Assembly (NCBI GenBank): GCA_035442025.1
Contig: DAORPQ010000012.1
Location: forward strand, 1-53,487
Direction: 5' to 3'
Source: Competibacter_A sp003527885
GTDB lineage: Bacteria; Pseudomonadota; Gammaproteobacteria; Competibacterales; Competibacteraceae
DNA: 53,487 nucleotides
Below are positions 32,509-41,345 of the stretch, piece by piece; the stretch's first letter is position 1, and each line of letters begins with the position of its first letter. Both the position numbers and the translations under genes were made by a program. The notes under the pieces are model-generated. The model searched no databases. It had not been told where the DNA came from and saw nothing but the letters and a program-made list of their open reading frames with translations.

Positions 32509-34083
32509 CTAGCGGCGCAAGTACGCCAGTTCCTTGGGCAGGGCGATATTGTTGCCGAAATGATCTTCGCCGTACCCCGCTTCCGCCAGCAACGCCAGGT
32601 CGCTCAGCACTCGCTTGTCGCCGACGAAGGCGATGCTCAACTCGGTTTTGATATCGAGCTGGCCGGTCGCTTGCAGCTTGGCGATTTCCTGGGTCACCGT
32701 TTCCAGCAGTATTCCGTCCTTGCCGAATTCGTCCGACAACTGGAGCGGCTGCTGGTAAATGACGATTTTGCTCTGTTCCGCCAGTTTGATGATGATTTCG
32801 AGGATGGCGGCCCTGATTTGGGCATCGCTCAACCCGTCTTGGGGCAGGGGCTGACGGCCGATTTCCGCGACCAGCCAGCGCCGTTTCTGCGCGTTGATTT
32901 TTTCGTTGGCCCGGAAGATGTCCATCGGCGAACCGGCGTCGTAGGACTGGCCATCCAACTCCATGACGATCAAGCTGCCATAGTGTTGCACGATGCGCGC
33001 GATCAACGTCGAAGGGCGCACGTGAAAACCGCGGTAAGAGGGCACCGGCGCTTCGATCCGGCCGATTTCGGCGTAGCGCCTGAGCATGGTGTGGCAAAAA
33101 CACCGGCCGTAGGTCAGATAAAGCCCGGAGAACGCGATGGAGTAATTCATCAGCATGGCCAGCAGCGTGCCGGGCGCGATCACCGGCCGGCGCCGGAAGG
33201 CGGAATCACCGGTCTGCTCGTTGAGGTGGCGTTCGTAGTAATGGACCAGATAAGTGGCGATTTCCAATAAGTGGAACACGATGCTGATATGCCCCCGCAG
33301 GGTGGGCAGGTTCTGATCCAGGGATTCGATTTCGGTTTCCGAGACGTAGGTGTCGTAGAGCGACTGGAGGCAGTGGAAGCGGACTTTCAAATAGCGCAAG
33401 TTGTCTTCGCTGATCGGGTCCGGGAAACAGGTCGCGTAATCCTTGGGCTCCACTTTTTCGGCGGTATTCAAAAGCTCGCTGTCCGCGGCCAAGTTCAAAT
33501 AGGCGGTTGCAAGATAAGTAACTGTTTCGGATGCGCTTTTTATTTTACGCATGGCGCGGTTATGCAATAGCCGTCCCGGCGGGAGCTGTTCGCGGTAGCG
33601 TCCCGCTGGAAGCTCGGTGGCGGGGACGCCGATCCCCAGGCGGTCGGCTTGCGCCAACAGCCAAGTCGCCGCCCGCACCAGCACATCGTAGGTTAGCTCC
33701 AGGGATTGGAGGGTGGCGGCGGCAAAGTCCCGCTCGACGGGTAACAGCCGGTAGGAAGGCAGGCAGTGGTGGATGTGCAGCAGCTCGTAACTGACTTCCG
33801 CAAACAGCTTGATCGTGGCGACCAAGGAGCGAAACCGACACCACTGGCGGTTGTTGCGCGCTCCGTAAATATCCAGCAGTTCCTCGACCAGCAGGGATTG
33901 CGCCAGCAGGTCGGCGACCAGCGGCCGGGTGAAGGCGCTGGCGCGCGGCTGCCGGGCCGACAAGAACCGAGCGATCGACAGTAAGTTGCCAGCCCGCTGT
34001 TCGAGCAAATCGACGAACTCGCCATCTTTGAGGACGACCGTTTTTTTGGGGTGGTTGGAATCTGTATCCGCTGTTGATGTCAT
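32509..34083 (-). CDS. Uncharacterised helical protein with an embedded HPr-like domain
   Basis: I do not recognise the family as a whole. The 524-residue protein is largely helical from 1 to about 335, with Leu-rich segments and no signal peptide; it contains a hydrophobic stretch (TLLAMLMNYSIAFSGLYLTYG, about 305-325) that could be a buried or membrane-associated helix. From about 345, SYRGFHVRPSTLIARIVQHYG aligns with the HPr active-site loop GLHTRPAAQFVKEAKGF of the phosphotransferase system: His354 occupies the phospho-acceptor position, and Arg and Pro follow as required. The next residues, SLIVMELDGQSYDAGSPMDIF, match the strand-loop around HPr Ser46. The last 75 residues are mixed alpha/beta. 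It lies 18 bases beyond the convergent rarA stop and is divergent from the thiolase gene. No other PTS gene is in the window. The start ATG at 34083 lacks a clear ribosome binding site. Confidence 0.75.
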   Translation of the reverse strand: MTSTADTDSNHPKKTVVLKDGEFVDLLEQRAGNLLSIARFLSARQPRASAFTRPLVADLLAQSLLVEELLDIYGARNNRQWCRFRSLVATIKLFAEVSYELLHIHHCLPSYRLLPVERDFAAATLQSLELTYDVLVRAATWLLAQADRLGIGVPATELPAGRYREQLPPGRLLHNRAMRKIKSASETVTYLATAYLNLAADSELLNTAEKVEPKDYATCFPDPISEDNLRYLKVRFHCLQSLYDTYVSETEIESLDQNLPTLRGHISIVFHLLEIATYLVHYYERHLNEQTGDSAFRRRPVIAPGTLLAMLMNYSIAFSGLYLTYGRCFCHTMLRRYAEIGRIEAPVPSYRGFHVRPSTLIARIVQHYGSLIVMELDGQSYDAGSPMDIFRANEKINAQKRRWLVAEIGRQPLPQDGLSDAQIRAAILEIIIKLAEQSKIVIYQQPLQLSDEFGKDGILLETVTQEIAKLQATGQLDIKTELSIAFVGDKRVLSDLALLAEAGYGEDHFGNNIALPKELAYLRR

Positions 34084-34572
34084 GGCGGCAGCAGCCCTAA
34101 TCTTTCGATCCGGTTTTGTCGATACAGCCAGAGCGCACCACGCAAAACGAGCCTATCCGAATGAGTTTAGCGAAACGCAACGATAGCGCAGTTAGTGCGG
34201 GGCATCCAGACCGCCCGGCGGAATATCCGAGCAAATCTCGGTCGATCACGGTTTAACCCCCATATTATGTCATCTTTTCATTGATAAGATTGGCATTTTA
34301 TCCTTGAAAAAGAATTGGCTGCTGGCGCACCCGGCGGGTTGACCGATGAGGTGCGCGTCATAAATGTATAATTTCCATATCGATAATGGAGGGCTAAACG
34401 AGGCAACGATTGACATACGCTCAAGATAGGCTTTACTTTCCAATGTCTGCCCATGCAACGCCGATCGGGAACGCGCGCGGAGCATCTCAAGGAACTCCGG
34501 CAACCCAGTCTTGGAAAGACCGACTCAAACCAATGACGAACCGCATAACTACATCATCTCGAGGAGTAACTG
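34084..34572. other. 489-bp gene-free region between the divergent HPr-like and thiolase genes
   Basis: This is the only stretch over 300 bases without a credible gene. It is AT-richer than its surroundings, particularly 34255-34425. Short open frames exist on both strands but have no ribosome binding sites or family resemblance. It contains a TATAAT at 34367-34372 and a candidate promoter for the thiolase at 34410-34437. I see no tRNA, riboswitch or repeat in it. Confidence 0.6.
34410..34437 (+). promoter_or_regulatory. Candidate sigma-70 promoter upstream of the thiolase
   Basis: A perfect TTGACA at 34410-34415 is followed after 16 bases by TTTACT (34432-34437), which matches four of six -10 positions. 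The leader to the thiolase ATG would be about 130 bases. Confidence 0.4.
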
Positions 34573-35775
34573 ATGGCAAACAAAGAAGTCGTGATTGTTA
34601 GCGCCGCCCGGACGGCGATCGGCAAATTCATGGGTACGCTCAAGGACGTGCCGGCGCGCGAACTGGCGATCACCGCCGCCAAGGCCGCGATCGAACGGTC
34701 CGGCGTCCCGGCTGACCAGATCGACGAGATTTGCATGGGCCAGCTTTACGGCGGTATGCAAGGTTCCCTACCCGCGCGGCAGGTGAGTATGCGGGTTGGT
34801 TTGCCCCACCGCAGCAGCGCCGTTTCCGTGAATCAAAACTGTACCTCAGGTATGCGGGCGCTGGAAATCGCCTGCCACAACATCATGCTCGGCCAGACCG
34901 AAATTGGGCTGGTGGTCGGCGTCGAGAGCATGACCAACGCCCCTTATCTGCTGCCCAAGGCCCGGATGGGTTACCGGATGGGCCAGGGCAACATCGAAGA
35001 CAGCATGATCCACGACGGTCTGTTCGACGAGCTGGTGCCGGGCCACATGGCGATGACGGCGGAGAACGTCGCGGTCAAATACGGGATCACCCGCCAGGAG
35101 TGCGACGAGCTGGCCCTGATCAGCCACAGCCGCTGCACCAAGGCCACCAAGGAGGGCATCTTCAAGCGCGAGATCGTGCCGGTCGAGATGAAGTCCAAGA
35201 AGGGTTCGACCTTCTTCGACACCGATGAGAATTTTATCCCCGACGCCAGCATGGAAAAGATTTCCAAGTTGCCGACCGCCTTCAAGAAAGACGGCGTGGT
35301 GACGGCGGCCAATGCCTCCAGCATCAACGACGGCGCCAGCGCGGTGGTGATCATGTCGCTGGACAAGGCCAAGGCCATGGGCATCAAGCCGTTGCTGAAG
35401 CTGGCCAGCATCTGCAACGCCGGCATCGACCCGGCGGTGATGGGCCTCGGTCCGGCGGTGGCGATCCCTCGGGCGCTGCAACAGGCCGGTATGAAGTTTG
35501 GGGATATCGATTACTGGGAAGTCAACGAAGCATTTGCGGCCCAGTGGTTGGGCGTCGGCCGGATGCTGAAAGAGCAGGGCATGAGCCTGACCCCAGACAA
35601 CTGCAACTTCAACGGTTCCGGCATCGCGCTGGGGCATCCGGTCGGCTCGACCGGGTTGCGGATTATAGTCAGCCTGTACTACGAGTTGGAGCGGCAGGGT
35701 AAGACCACCGGGGGTGCTTCGCTGTGTGTCGGCACCGGTCCGGCCATGGCTTCGCTGTGGACCCGCAATATCTGA
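34573..35775 (+). CDS. Acetyl-CoA acetyltransferase (thiolase)
   Basis: The 400-residue enzyme condenses two acetyl-CoA to acetoacetyl-CoA or runs the reverse thiolysis. The catalytic residues are all present: Cys90 in NQNCTSGMRAL, His355 in ALGHPVGSTGLRI, and Cys385 in LCVGTGPAMA. The order of substrate loops matches biosynthetic thiolases (PhaA/AtoB) more than FadA, but GSGIALGHPVGSTG deviates from the usual GGAIALGHPIGASG. The ATG has GAGGAG six bases upstream. With no phaB or phaC nearby, use in PHA synthesis or in acyl-CoA breakdown cannot be separated. Confidence 0.93.
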   Translation: MANKEVVIVSAARTAIGKFMGTLKDVPARELAITAAKAAIERSGVPADQIDEICMGQLYGGMQGSLPARQVSMRVGLPHRSSAVSVNQNCTSGMRALEIACHNIMLGQTEIGLVVGVESMTNAPYLLPKARMGYRMGQGNIEDSMIHDGLFDELVPGHMAMTAENVAVKYGITRQECDELALISHSRCTKATKEGIFKREIVPVEMKSKKGSTFFDTDENFIPDASMEKISKLPTAFKKDGVVTAANASSINDGASAVVIMSLDKAKAMGIKPLLKLASICNAGIDPAVMGLGPAVAIPRALQQAGMKFGDIDYWEVNEAFAAQWLGVGRMLKEQGMSLTPDNCNFNGSGIALGHPVGSTGLRIIVSLYYELERQGKTTGGASLCVGTGPAMASLWTRNI

Positions 35776-35797
35776 GCCATCAGGTTTGATCGTTCCC

Positions 35798-35819
35798 AAG
35801 GCGGCCCGCGGGCCGCCTT
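35798..35819 (+). terminator. Perfect 22-bp palindrome downstream of the thiolase
   Basis: AAGGCGGCCCG and its exact inverse complement are adjacent, beginning 23 bases after the thiolase stop. It would fold as an 11-bp GC-rich stem with A/T flanks. The T run after the stem is only two bases, so it is a weak intrinsic terminator at best. Confidence 0.6.
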
Positions 35820-35943
35820 ACCGATGCGCCGATTTTATATCATCATCTTTATTAAGAACACCCCCCGCAGTGGATTCCGCTATAATCCGCTCCTACCGCA
35901 AGAATCCCATTATTACGAGCTGGATCACGGAGCGCCGAGAATC

Positions 35944-37227
35944 ATGCTGGACCCGAAATTGCTGAGAAGCGAGCTGGAGCAAACCGCCGGCAAACTTGCC
36001 CGACGCGGCTTCAAGTTGGATGTCGGAGTGATCGGCTCCCTGGAAACACAGCGCAAAAGCTTGCAAGTCCGCACACAGGAACTGCAAAACGAGCGCAACA
36101 CCCGCTCTAAAGCCATCGGTCGGGCCAAGGCCAGCGGCCAAGACATTCAGCCGTCGCTGAATGAAGTTGCCGCTCTGGGCGACGAGCTCAAGCGGGCCGA
36201 GACCGCCTTGGAGACCCTGCAAGCGCAGCTCGGCACCCTGCAGCTGGGCATCCCCAATTTACCCCACGGTAGCGTCCCGGACGGGGCCGGTGAGGCCGAC
36301 AACGTCGAAATCCGCCGCTGGGGCGAGCCGCGCGCGTATGCGTTTGCGGCGCGGGATCACGTCGATCTGGGCGCGGAAGGGGGGCTGGATTTCGAAGCGG
36401 CCACCAAGCTGACCGGTTCTCGCTTTACGGTGATATACGGGCAACTGGCGCGACTGCAGCGGGCGCTGGTCCAGTTCATGTTGGATTTGCATACCCGGGA
36501 GCACGGCTACCTTGAAGTTTACGTGCCCTACATGGTCAATGCCGAAAGCTTGCGCGGCACCGGCCAACTGCCGAAATTCGAGGCCGACCTGTTCAAGCTG
36601 AGCGGCGAGCTGGAGTATTACCTGATTCCGACCGCCGAGGTGCCGGTCACCAACTTGGTGCGCGCCGAGATCGTGGACCCCGACCGGTTACCGTTGCGCT
36701 TCGTGGCGCACACGCCTTGTTTTCGGAGCGAAGCGGGTTCCTACGGCAAGGATGTGCGCGGCATGATCCGCCAGCACCAGTTCGAAAAAGTCGAGCTGGT
36801 GCAAATCGTCCGACCGGCGGACTCTTATGCGGCGCTGGAGGAATTGACCGGGCACGCGGAGCAGGTCTTGCAGCGGCTGGAATTGCCTTATCGGGTGGTG
36901 GTGTTGTGCGCTGGCGACACCGGTTTTTCGTCGGCCAAGACCTACGATCTGGAGGTCTGGCTACCCGGCCAACAAAAGTACCGGGAAATTTCCTCGTGCA
37001 GCAATTTCGAGGATTTCCAGGCGCGCCGGCTGCAAGCGCGCTGGCGCAATCCGACCACCGGCAAGCCGGAACTGGCCCACACCCTGAACGGGTCCGGGCT
37101 GGCGGTCGGGCGGACGTTGGTGGCGGTGATGGAAAACTATCAGGACGAGCGCGGCCGCATCCGGGTTCCTGAAGCCCTCAAGCCTTATCTGGGCGGTTTG
37201 GATCATATCGTCCCCGACGGGCGTTGA
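35944..37227 (+). CDS. serS: Seryl-tRNA synthetase
   Basis: SerS charges tRNA-Ser. I use ATG 35944 (MLDPKLLRSELEQTAGKLARRGF), preceded by GGAG, giving 427 residues. The N-terminal coiled-coil arm (about 30-100) that grips the long variable arm of tRNA-Ser is followed by class II motifs: motif 2 in TPCFRSEAGSYGKDVRGMIRQHQFEKVE and motif 3 in LNGSGLAVGRTLVAVMENYQ. The serine-binding TAEVPVTN block is intact. It lies about 3.5 kb downstream of rarA, with the HPr-like and thiolase genes inserted between. Confidence 0.98.
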   Translation: MLDPKLLRSELEQTAGKLARRGFKLDVGVIGSLETQRKSLQVRTQELQNERNTRSKAIGRAKASGQDIQPSLNEVAALGDELKRAETALETLQAQLGTLQLGIPNLPHGSVPDGAGEADNVEIRRWGEPRAYAFAARDHVDLGAEGGLDFEAATKLTGSRFTVIYGQLARLQRALVQFMLDLHTREHGYLEVYVPYMVNAESLRGTGQLPKFEADLFKLSGELEYYLIPTAEVPVTNLVRAEIVDPDRLPLRFVAHTPCFRSEAGSYGKDVRGMIRQHQFEKVELVQIVRPADSYAALEELTGHAEQVLQRLELPYRVVVLCAGDTGFSSAKTYDLEVWLPGQQKYREISSCSNFEDFQARRLQARWRNPTTGKPELAHTLNGSGLAVGRTLVAVMENYQDERGRIRVPEALKPYLGGLDHIVPDGR

Positions 37228-37343
37228 ACCGTCCTGGAAAGGGAGTCCGACCAGCGAAAGACTGGCTTCTCCAACCGAGAATGCTAGTATGGCGCGCATC
37301 ACAAACGATGCCTTCCACCGTCAAGTCCGAGAACTCAAAAATC

Positions 37344-38468
37344 ATGATTGTCATTCTGAATCCCAATGTCGGGGACCACTCCGAGGAATACCGGCTGACG
37401 CTCGACTATTTGGCGCGGTTGCCGGGTATTTCCGCGCGCGTCCACAAGGTGCAAGGCACCCAACAAGGCCTGACGGAAATCTATCTGATCGGCGATACCA
37501 AAACGCTGTCCGCCGAGGATATCAGCGCCCTGCCGGGGGTGGAGCGAGTGGTGCGCATCTCGGAAGAGTACCGCATTCTGGGCCGGCATCGGGACGAGCG
37601 GCGCGTCAGCGGTTTCGATTACAACGGCGTACCGTTCAGCCAGGACAATCTCAACGTGTTCGCCGGATTGTGCGCGGTGGATACCCCCGAGCATGTGGCA
37701 TTGATGCTGAAAGCCTTGCGCGAGCACGGCCAAGTCTGCACCCGGATGGGCGCCTACAAGCCCCGCACCAACCCCTATTCGTTCCAAGGCCACGGCAAAG
37801 CCTGCTTACCTTATGTCTTCGAACTGGCCGGCCAGTACGGCATCAAGGTCATCGCCATGGAGGTGACGCACGAGAGCCACGTCGAGGAAATCCACGACTG
37901 TCTGGAAAAAACCGGCCAGCCGACCGGGGTGATGCTGCAAATCGGCACCCGTAACACCCAAAATTTCGAGCTGTTGAAGGCGGTCGGCCGACAGCAGGAA
38001 TTTCCGGTACTGCTCAAGCGGGGTTTCGGGATCACGCTGAACGAGTCGCTCAACGCCGCCGAGTATCTGGCCAGCGAAGGCAATTCCCGGGTGGTGTTCT
38101 GCCTGCGTGGGATAAAGACCAACATGGGCGATCCGCACCGCAACCTGGTGGATTTCAGCCACGTGCCGGTGCTGAAGCGGCTGACCCGGATGCCGGTGTG
38201 CGTCGATCCTTCCCACTCGGTGGGTTCCCGCGACCGAGCGCCGGACGGTCTGTACGATCTGATGCACGCCACCGCTCAAGGGGTGGTGGCCGGCGCCAAC
38301 ATGGTGTTGGTGGACTTTCATCCCGCCCCCGCCAAGGCGCTGGTGGACGGCCCACAAGCGATGCTGTTGAGCGAGTTGGGCTGGTTTCTGGATGACGTTG
38401 CGGCGGCGCGCGCCTGCTACGAAAGGCGCCAACAACTGGCGGAACGGCACAACGCTGGCGCGATTTGA
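37344..38468 (+). CDS. Divergent 3-deoxy-7-phosphoheptulonate (DAHP) synthase-like protein
   Basis: From ATG 37344 (MIVILNPNVGDHSEEYRLTLDYLA) the protein has 374 residues: an N-terminal ferredoxin-like regulatory domain (about 1-75) and a TIM-barrel of the DAHP/KDO8P synthase superfamily, the Thermotoga/Bacillus (type I-beta) form rather than the AroFGH form of E. coli. Recognised motifs are RMGAYKPRTNPYSFQG, QIGTRNTQNF, VLLKRGF and VDPSHSVGSRD. The metal-ligand Cys is in GLCAVD, where the family has GPCSVE; the segment RGIKTNMGDPHRN replaces the usual RGIRTFE...RNTLD. Metal ligands (Cys, His, Glu, Asp) seem kept. The first step of the shikimate pathway is the likely reaction, but a related aldol condensation is possible. 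Confidence 0.82.
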   Translation: MIVILNPNVGDHSEEYRLTLDYLARLPGISARVHKVQGTQQGLTEIYLIGDTKTLSAEDISALPGVERVVRISEEYRILGRHRDERRVSGFDYNGVPFSQDNLNVFAGLCAVDTPEHVALMLKALREHGQVCTRMGAYKPRTNPYSFQGHGKACLPYVFELAGQYGIKVIAMEVTHESHVEEIHDCLEKTGQPTGVMLQIGTRNTQNFELLKAVGRQQEFPVLLKRGFGITLNESLNAAEYLASEGNSRVVFCLRGIKTNMGDPHRNLVDFSHVPVLKRLTRMPVCVDPSHSVGSRDRAPDGLYDLMHATAQGVVAGANMVLVDFHPAPAKALVDGPQAMLLSELGWFLDDVAAARACYERRQQLAERHNAGAI

Positions 38469-38506
38469 GCCAGTTTTTTGATTTGGTTTTATACCATCAT
38501 CTTATT

Positions 38507-39226
38507 TCAGCTTTCCTCCAGATCCGCCACCAACAAGTCTCGCGCCCGGTTCAAACACGCCGCCAAATAGGCGCTTCCGCCTTGATCGGGATGCACGCGC
38601 TGGATGAGCCGCCGGTAGGCGTTTTGGATTTCATCGCGACCGGCGCCGGCGTGCAAGCCGAGAATTTGGTAGGCTTCGGCCCGTCCCATCGGGCCGGGCC
38701 ATTTCGCATCGGCGGTCCGGTGAAACTGTTCGCCTTGCGCCAGCCGGTCGCGCCAAGCGGGGTCGGCGTGCCGGTCCAAATACGCTTCCAAGACCGCCAG
38801 CGATTGAGGGTCGATCCGGCAGTCTCGCCAGAGTTCCAAAAGCGCGGGCAACTCTAAATCCCGCAACTCGCGACCCGTGAAACGGCCTTCCCGCACCGTG
38901 CCGGACATGACCCCGGTCGTATGATCGAGCGTCACGGATAAAAAGCGAGTGCTGATCGCGGATCGACCCTGACCGGCGGTCGTAGACGCGGGGGAGGGCA
39001 AAGGATGGGCCTTGAGCCAACGCAGCAAAAGCGGCGCGAGCGCGGCCAACAGAGGCACGGCCATTTCTCCGCCCCCCCGTACGGTCAACAGCAGCAGAAA
39101 ACCGATAACGCCAATCGCCGCCAGCAGTTGCGGCGTCCGCGCGAGCCACGGCGAACCGCGAAGCCGACGGAGCAAAAAATAGCCGCCCACCAGCAGGGCG
39201 ACGACCAGCAGCGCGCGCACCAGCAT
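38507..39226 (-). CDS. Membrane-anchored J-domain protein
   Basis: The 239-residue protein starts with a membrane helix (MLVRALLVVALLVGGYFLLRRL), a second hydrophobic stretch at about 32-48 and a third region at about 55-70. The middle part (FLSVTLDHTTGVMSGTVREGRFTGREL) resembles the DjlA/TerB-like region, and a C-terminal J-domain (AYQILGLHAGAGRDEIQNAYRRLIQRVHPDQGG) carries the HPD motif needed to stimulate DnaK. The HPDQGGS form is close to TIM14/DnaJC-type J-domains at the end of the chain. It follows the VWA-like gene on the same strand. Confidence 0.87.
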   Translation of the reverse strand: MLVRALLVVALLVGGYFLLRRLRGSPWLARTPQLLAAIGVIGFLLLLTVRGGGEMAVPLLAALAPLLLRWLKAHPLPSPASTTAGQGRSAISTRFLSVTLDHTTGVMSGTVREGRFTGRELRDLELPALLELWRDCRIDPQSLAVLEAYLDRHADPAWRDRLAQGEQFHRTADAKWPGPMGRAEAYQILGLHAGAGRDEIQNAYRRLIQRVHPDQGGSAYLAACLNRARDLLVADLEES

Positions 39227-39241
39227 CGATTCTTGCAGACC

Positions 39242-39934
39242 TTAAAGTTGCCGGGTCAATTGGCGGGCCAGACCGCCCTGCCGTTTGCCGAAATCCTCTA
39301 GCGCCCGGCGGCCGCCCGTCGCATAGATCGCCACGGCTCGAAGCAAGGTCCGCAACTGCTCGGCGCTGCCGGTATCGAAGGCGCAGTAAGCGCCACGGGT
39401 CAGCCGGGCGATTTCCCGAAAACCCTGCGCGGCGGCAGGCTCGTTTCCCTCCTGGAATACGAAGGCCGGCACGCCCAACAAACCCAATTGGCCGGCCTGA
39501 TGGCAAACCGCATCGACGGCTTCTTCCAGACAGTCGCCGACCAGAACCAGGGCATTCAACCGATGGTGGCGGGATTCGCGAACGGCGTGTTCCAGCACCC
39601 GGCCAACCTGGGTCAGGCCGCCCCGGCACTGCACGGCGGTCATGCGTTGGCGCAGCCGTGCGGGGTCAGCCAGCCAAGGTTCGGCCTGAAATTCGCCGTA
39701 TCCGCGATACCAGACCAACTGCAAGGCCAAACTCCCTAGTTCGCCCGCCGCTTCGAACAGTTCTCCCTGCAACTGGCAAGCCCGATCCCACGTCGGCTGA
39801 CGGCTGGCGGTGGCGTCCAGGGCGAAGATCAGCCGACCGCGTGGGGCGGCGTTCACCGGGATAGAGGCGGCCTGACGCAGGAACTCGGCGACCTCGGTGG
39901 ACTTCGATCTGACGGGTGGCCGCGATATCTTCAT
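39242..39934 (-). CDS. VWA-like domain protein
   Basis: With the ATG at 39934 (MKISRPPVRSKSTEVAEFLRQAASIPV) the protein has 230 residues, no signal peptide and no membrane helix. The first strand and loop RLIFALDATASRQPTWDRA resemble a von Willebrand A domain; the metal-site motif reads DxTxS rather than DxSxS. Later blocks TQVGRVLEHAVRE and NALVLVGDCLEE fit the same fold. Its stop lies 16 bases from the start of the J-domain gene on the same strand, so the two form a small operon. The partner or target is unknown. Confidence 0.8.
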   Translation of the reverse strand: MKISRPPVRSKSTEVAEFLRQAASIPVNAAPRGRLIFALDATASRQPTWDRACQLQGELFEAAGELGSLALQLVWYRGYGEFQAEPWLADPARLRQRMTAVQCRGGLTQVGRVLEHAVRESRHHRLNALVLVGDCLEEAVDAVCHQAGQLGLLGVPAFVFQEGNEPAAAQGFREIARLTRGAYCAFDTGSAEQLRTLLRAVAIYATGGRRALEDFGKRQGGLARQLTRQL

Positions 39935-40015
39935 GGGTTTAGATCCTGACGATGCGCTTCGAGAATGCTGGCTTGCCCCGTTTTGACAACGCGCGACGCC
40001 AGTTATCACCCACTG

Positions 40016-41317
40016 CTATTTTTTGCGGCGGTCGATCACTCTCACGGCTTTCCCTTCCGAACGCGGCAGTTCGCCGGTGCGCTTGACGACCACCTTAGCG
40101 GTCACGCCGATGAAATCCTTGATGTCTTTTTGGGCTTTTTGTCCGACCCGCGTCATGGCGGCCTCGCCTTGCGCGACCAACGGGGGACTGCCTTCGACGT
40201 TGACCGTCAGCAGGTCGAGGTTGCCCTCGCGGGAGATTTCCAACTGGTAGAACGGAGCCAAGGTTTCGGTCTGCATGAGAATGGCTTCGACCTGGGAAGG
40301 AAAGACGTTGACGCCGCGAACGATCAGCATGTCGTCGGTGCGGCCGGTGACGCGCTTCATGCGGACGTGGGTGCGACCGCAGCGGCAGGGCGCGGGGTCG
40401 AGCACCGACACGTCGCGGGTGCGATAGCGGATGACCGGGAAAGCTTCCTTGGTCAGCGAGGTGATGACGATTTCGCCGGCCTCGCCGTAAGGGATCGGCT
40501 GCCCGGTGTCCACATCCACCGCTTCGACCAGGAAGTGGTCCTCGAACACATGCAGCCCGTTCTTGGCTTCGAGGCATTCGGTGGCGACGCCGGGACCGAT
40601 GACTTCGGATAAGCCATAGATATCCACGGCATCGATGCCGAGGCGCGACTCAAGCTCGTAGCGCATTTCCTCGGTCCACGGCTCGGCGCCGAAAACGCCG
40701 ACCTTGAGCGGCAGCTTGCGCAGATCGATGTTCATATCCTCGGCGGCTTCGGCGAGGTTGAGCGCGTAGGACGGTGTGCAGGACAGGCCGTTCGGTTCGA
40801 AATCCTGGATCAGCATGATCTGACGCTGGGTCTGGCCGCCGGAAATCGGGGTGACCATGACGCCCAACTCTTCCGCACCGTAATGAAAGCCCAAACCGCC
40901 GGTGAACAAGCCGTAGCCGTAGGCGTTGTGCAGGCGGTCGCCGGGCCGCAGGCCGGCGGCGGCCAAACTGCGGGCCATCACCCGCGCCCAGGTGCGCACG
41001 TCGCGACGGGTATAGCCGACCACGGTCGGTTTGCCGGTGGTGCCGCTGGAGGCGTGGATGCGGACGATCTGATCGGTCGGCACCGCGAACATGCCGAAAG
41101 GATAATTCTCGCGGAGATTTTCCTTCTTGGTAAAGGGTAGCAGGCGCACGTCGGCCACGGATTGGATGTGGCTCGGCCGGACGCCGAGTTCGTCCATGGC
41201 GTCGCGGTAGTATTTGACGGTTTGATAGCAGCGCTCGACGGTGGCGCGCAGCCGGCGCACTTGCAGCTCCCGCAATTCCTCGCGGGGTAGGGTTTCTTGT
41301 TCGGTGTCGAGAATCAT
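40016..41317 (-). CDS. paaK: Phenylacetate-CoA ligase
   Basis: The enzyme activates arylacetates to their CoA thioesters with ATP. The 433-residue protein matches PaaK: the P-loop-like signature HASSGTTGKPTVVGYTRRD, GLGFHYGAEELGVMVTPISGGQTQRQ, and the C-terminal FRTRDV-type block IRYRTRDVSVLDPAPCRCGRTHVRMKRVTGRTDDMLIVRGVNVFPSQVE. It lies on the same strand as iorA and iorB, an arrangement seen in organisms that oxidise aromatic amino acids via aryl pyruvates. A CBS/ACT remnant sits between it and iorB. Confidence 0.96.
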   Translation of the reverse strand: MILDTEQETLPREELRELQVRRLRATVERCYQTVKYYRDAMDELGVRPSHIQSVADVRLLPFTKKENLRENYPFGMFAVPTDQIVRIHASSGTTGKPTVVGYTRRDVRTWARVMARSLAAAGLRPGDRLHNAYGYGLFTGGLGFHYGAEELGVMVTPISGGQTQRQIMLIQDFEPNGLSCTPSYALNLAEAAEDMNIDLRKLPLKVGVFGAEPWTEEMRYELESRLGIDAVDIYGLSEVIGPGVATECLEAKNGLHVFEDHFLVEAVDVDTGQPIPYGEAGEIVITSLTKEAFPVIRYRTRDVSVLDPAPCRCGRTHVRMKRVTGRTDDMLIVRGVNVFPSQVEAILMQTETLAPFYQLEISREGNLDLLTVNVEGSPPLVAQGEAAMTRVGQKAQKDIKDFIGVTAKVVVKRTGELPRSEGKAVRVIDRRKK

Positions 41318-41345
41318 GGCTCGCTCTCAGGTTATGGGGAAAAAG

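Noticed and set aside
34410..34601. 63-codon plus-strand open frame before the thiolase
   Set aside because: No ribosome binding site or similarity, and it overlaps the thiolase ribosome binding site and start.
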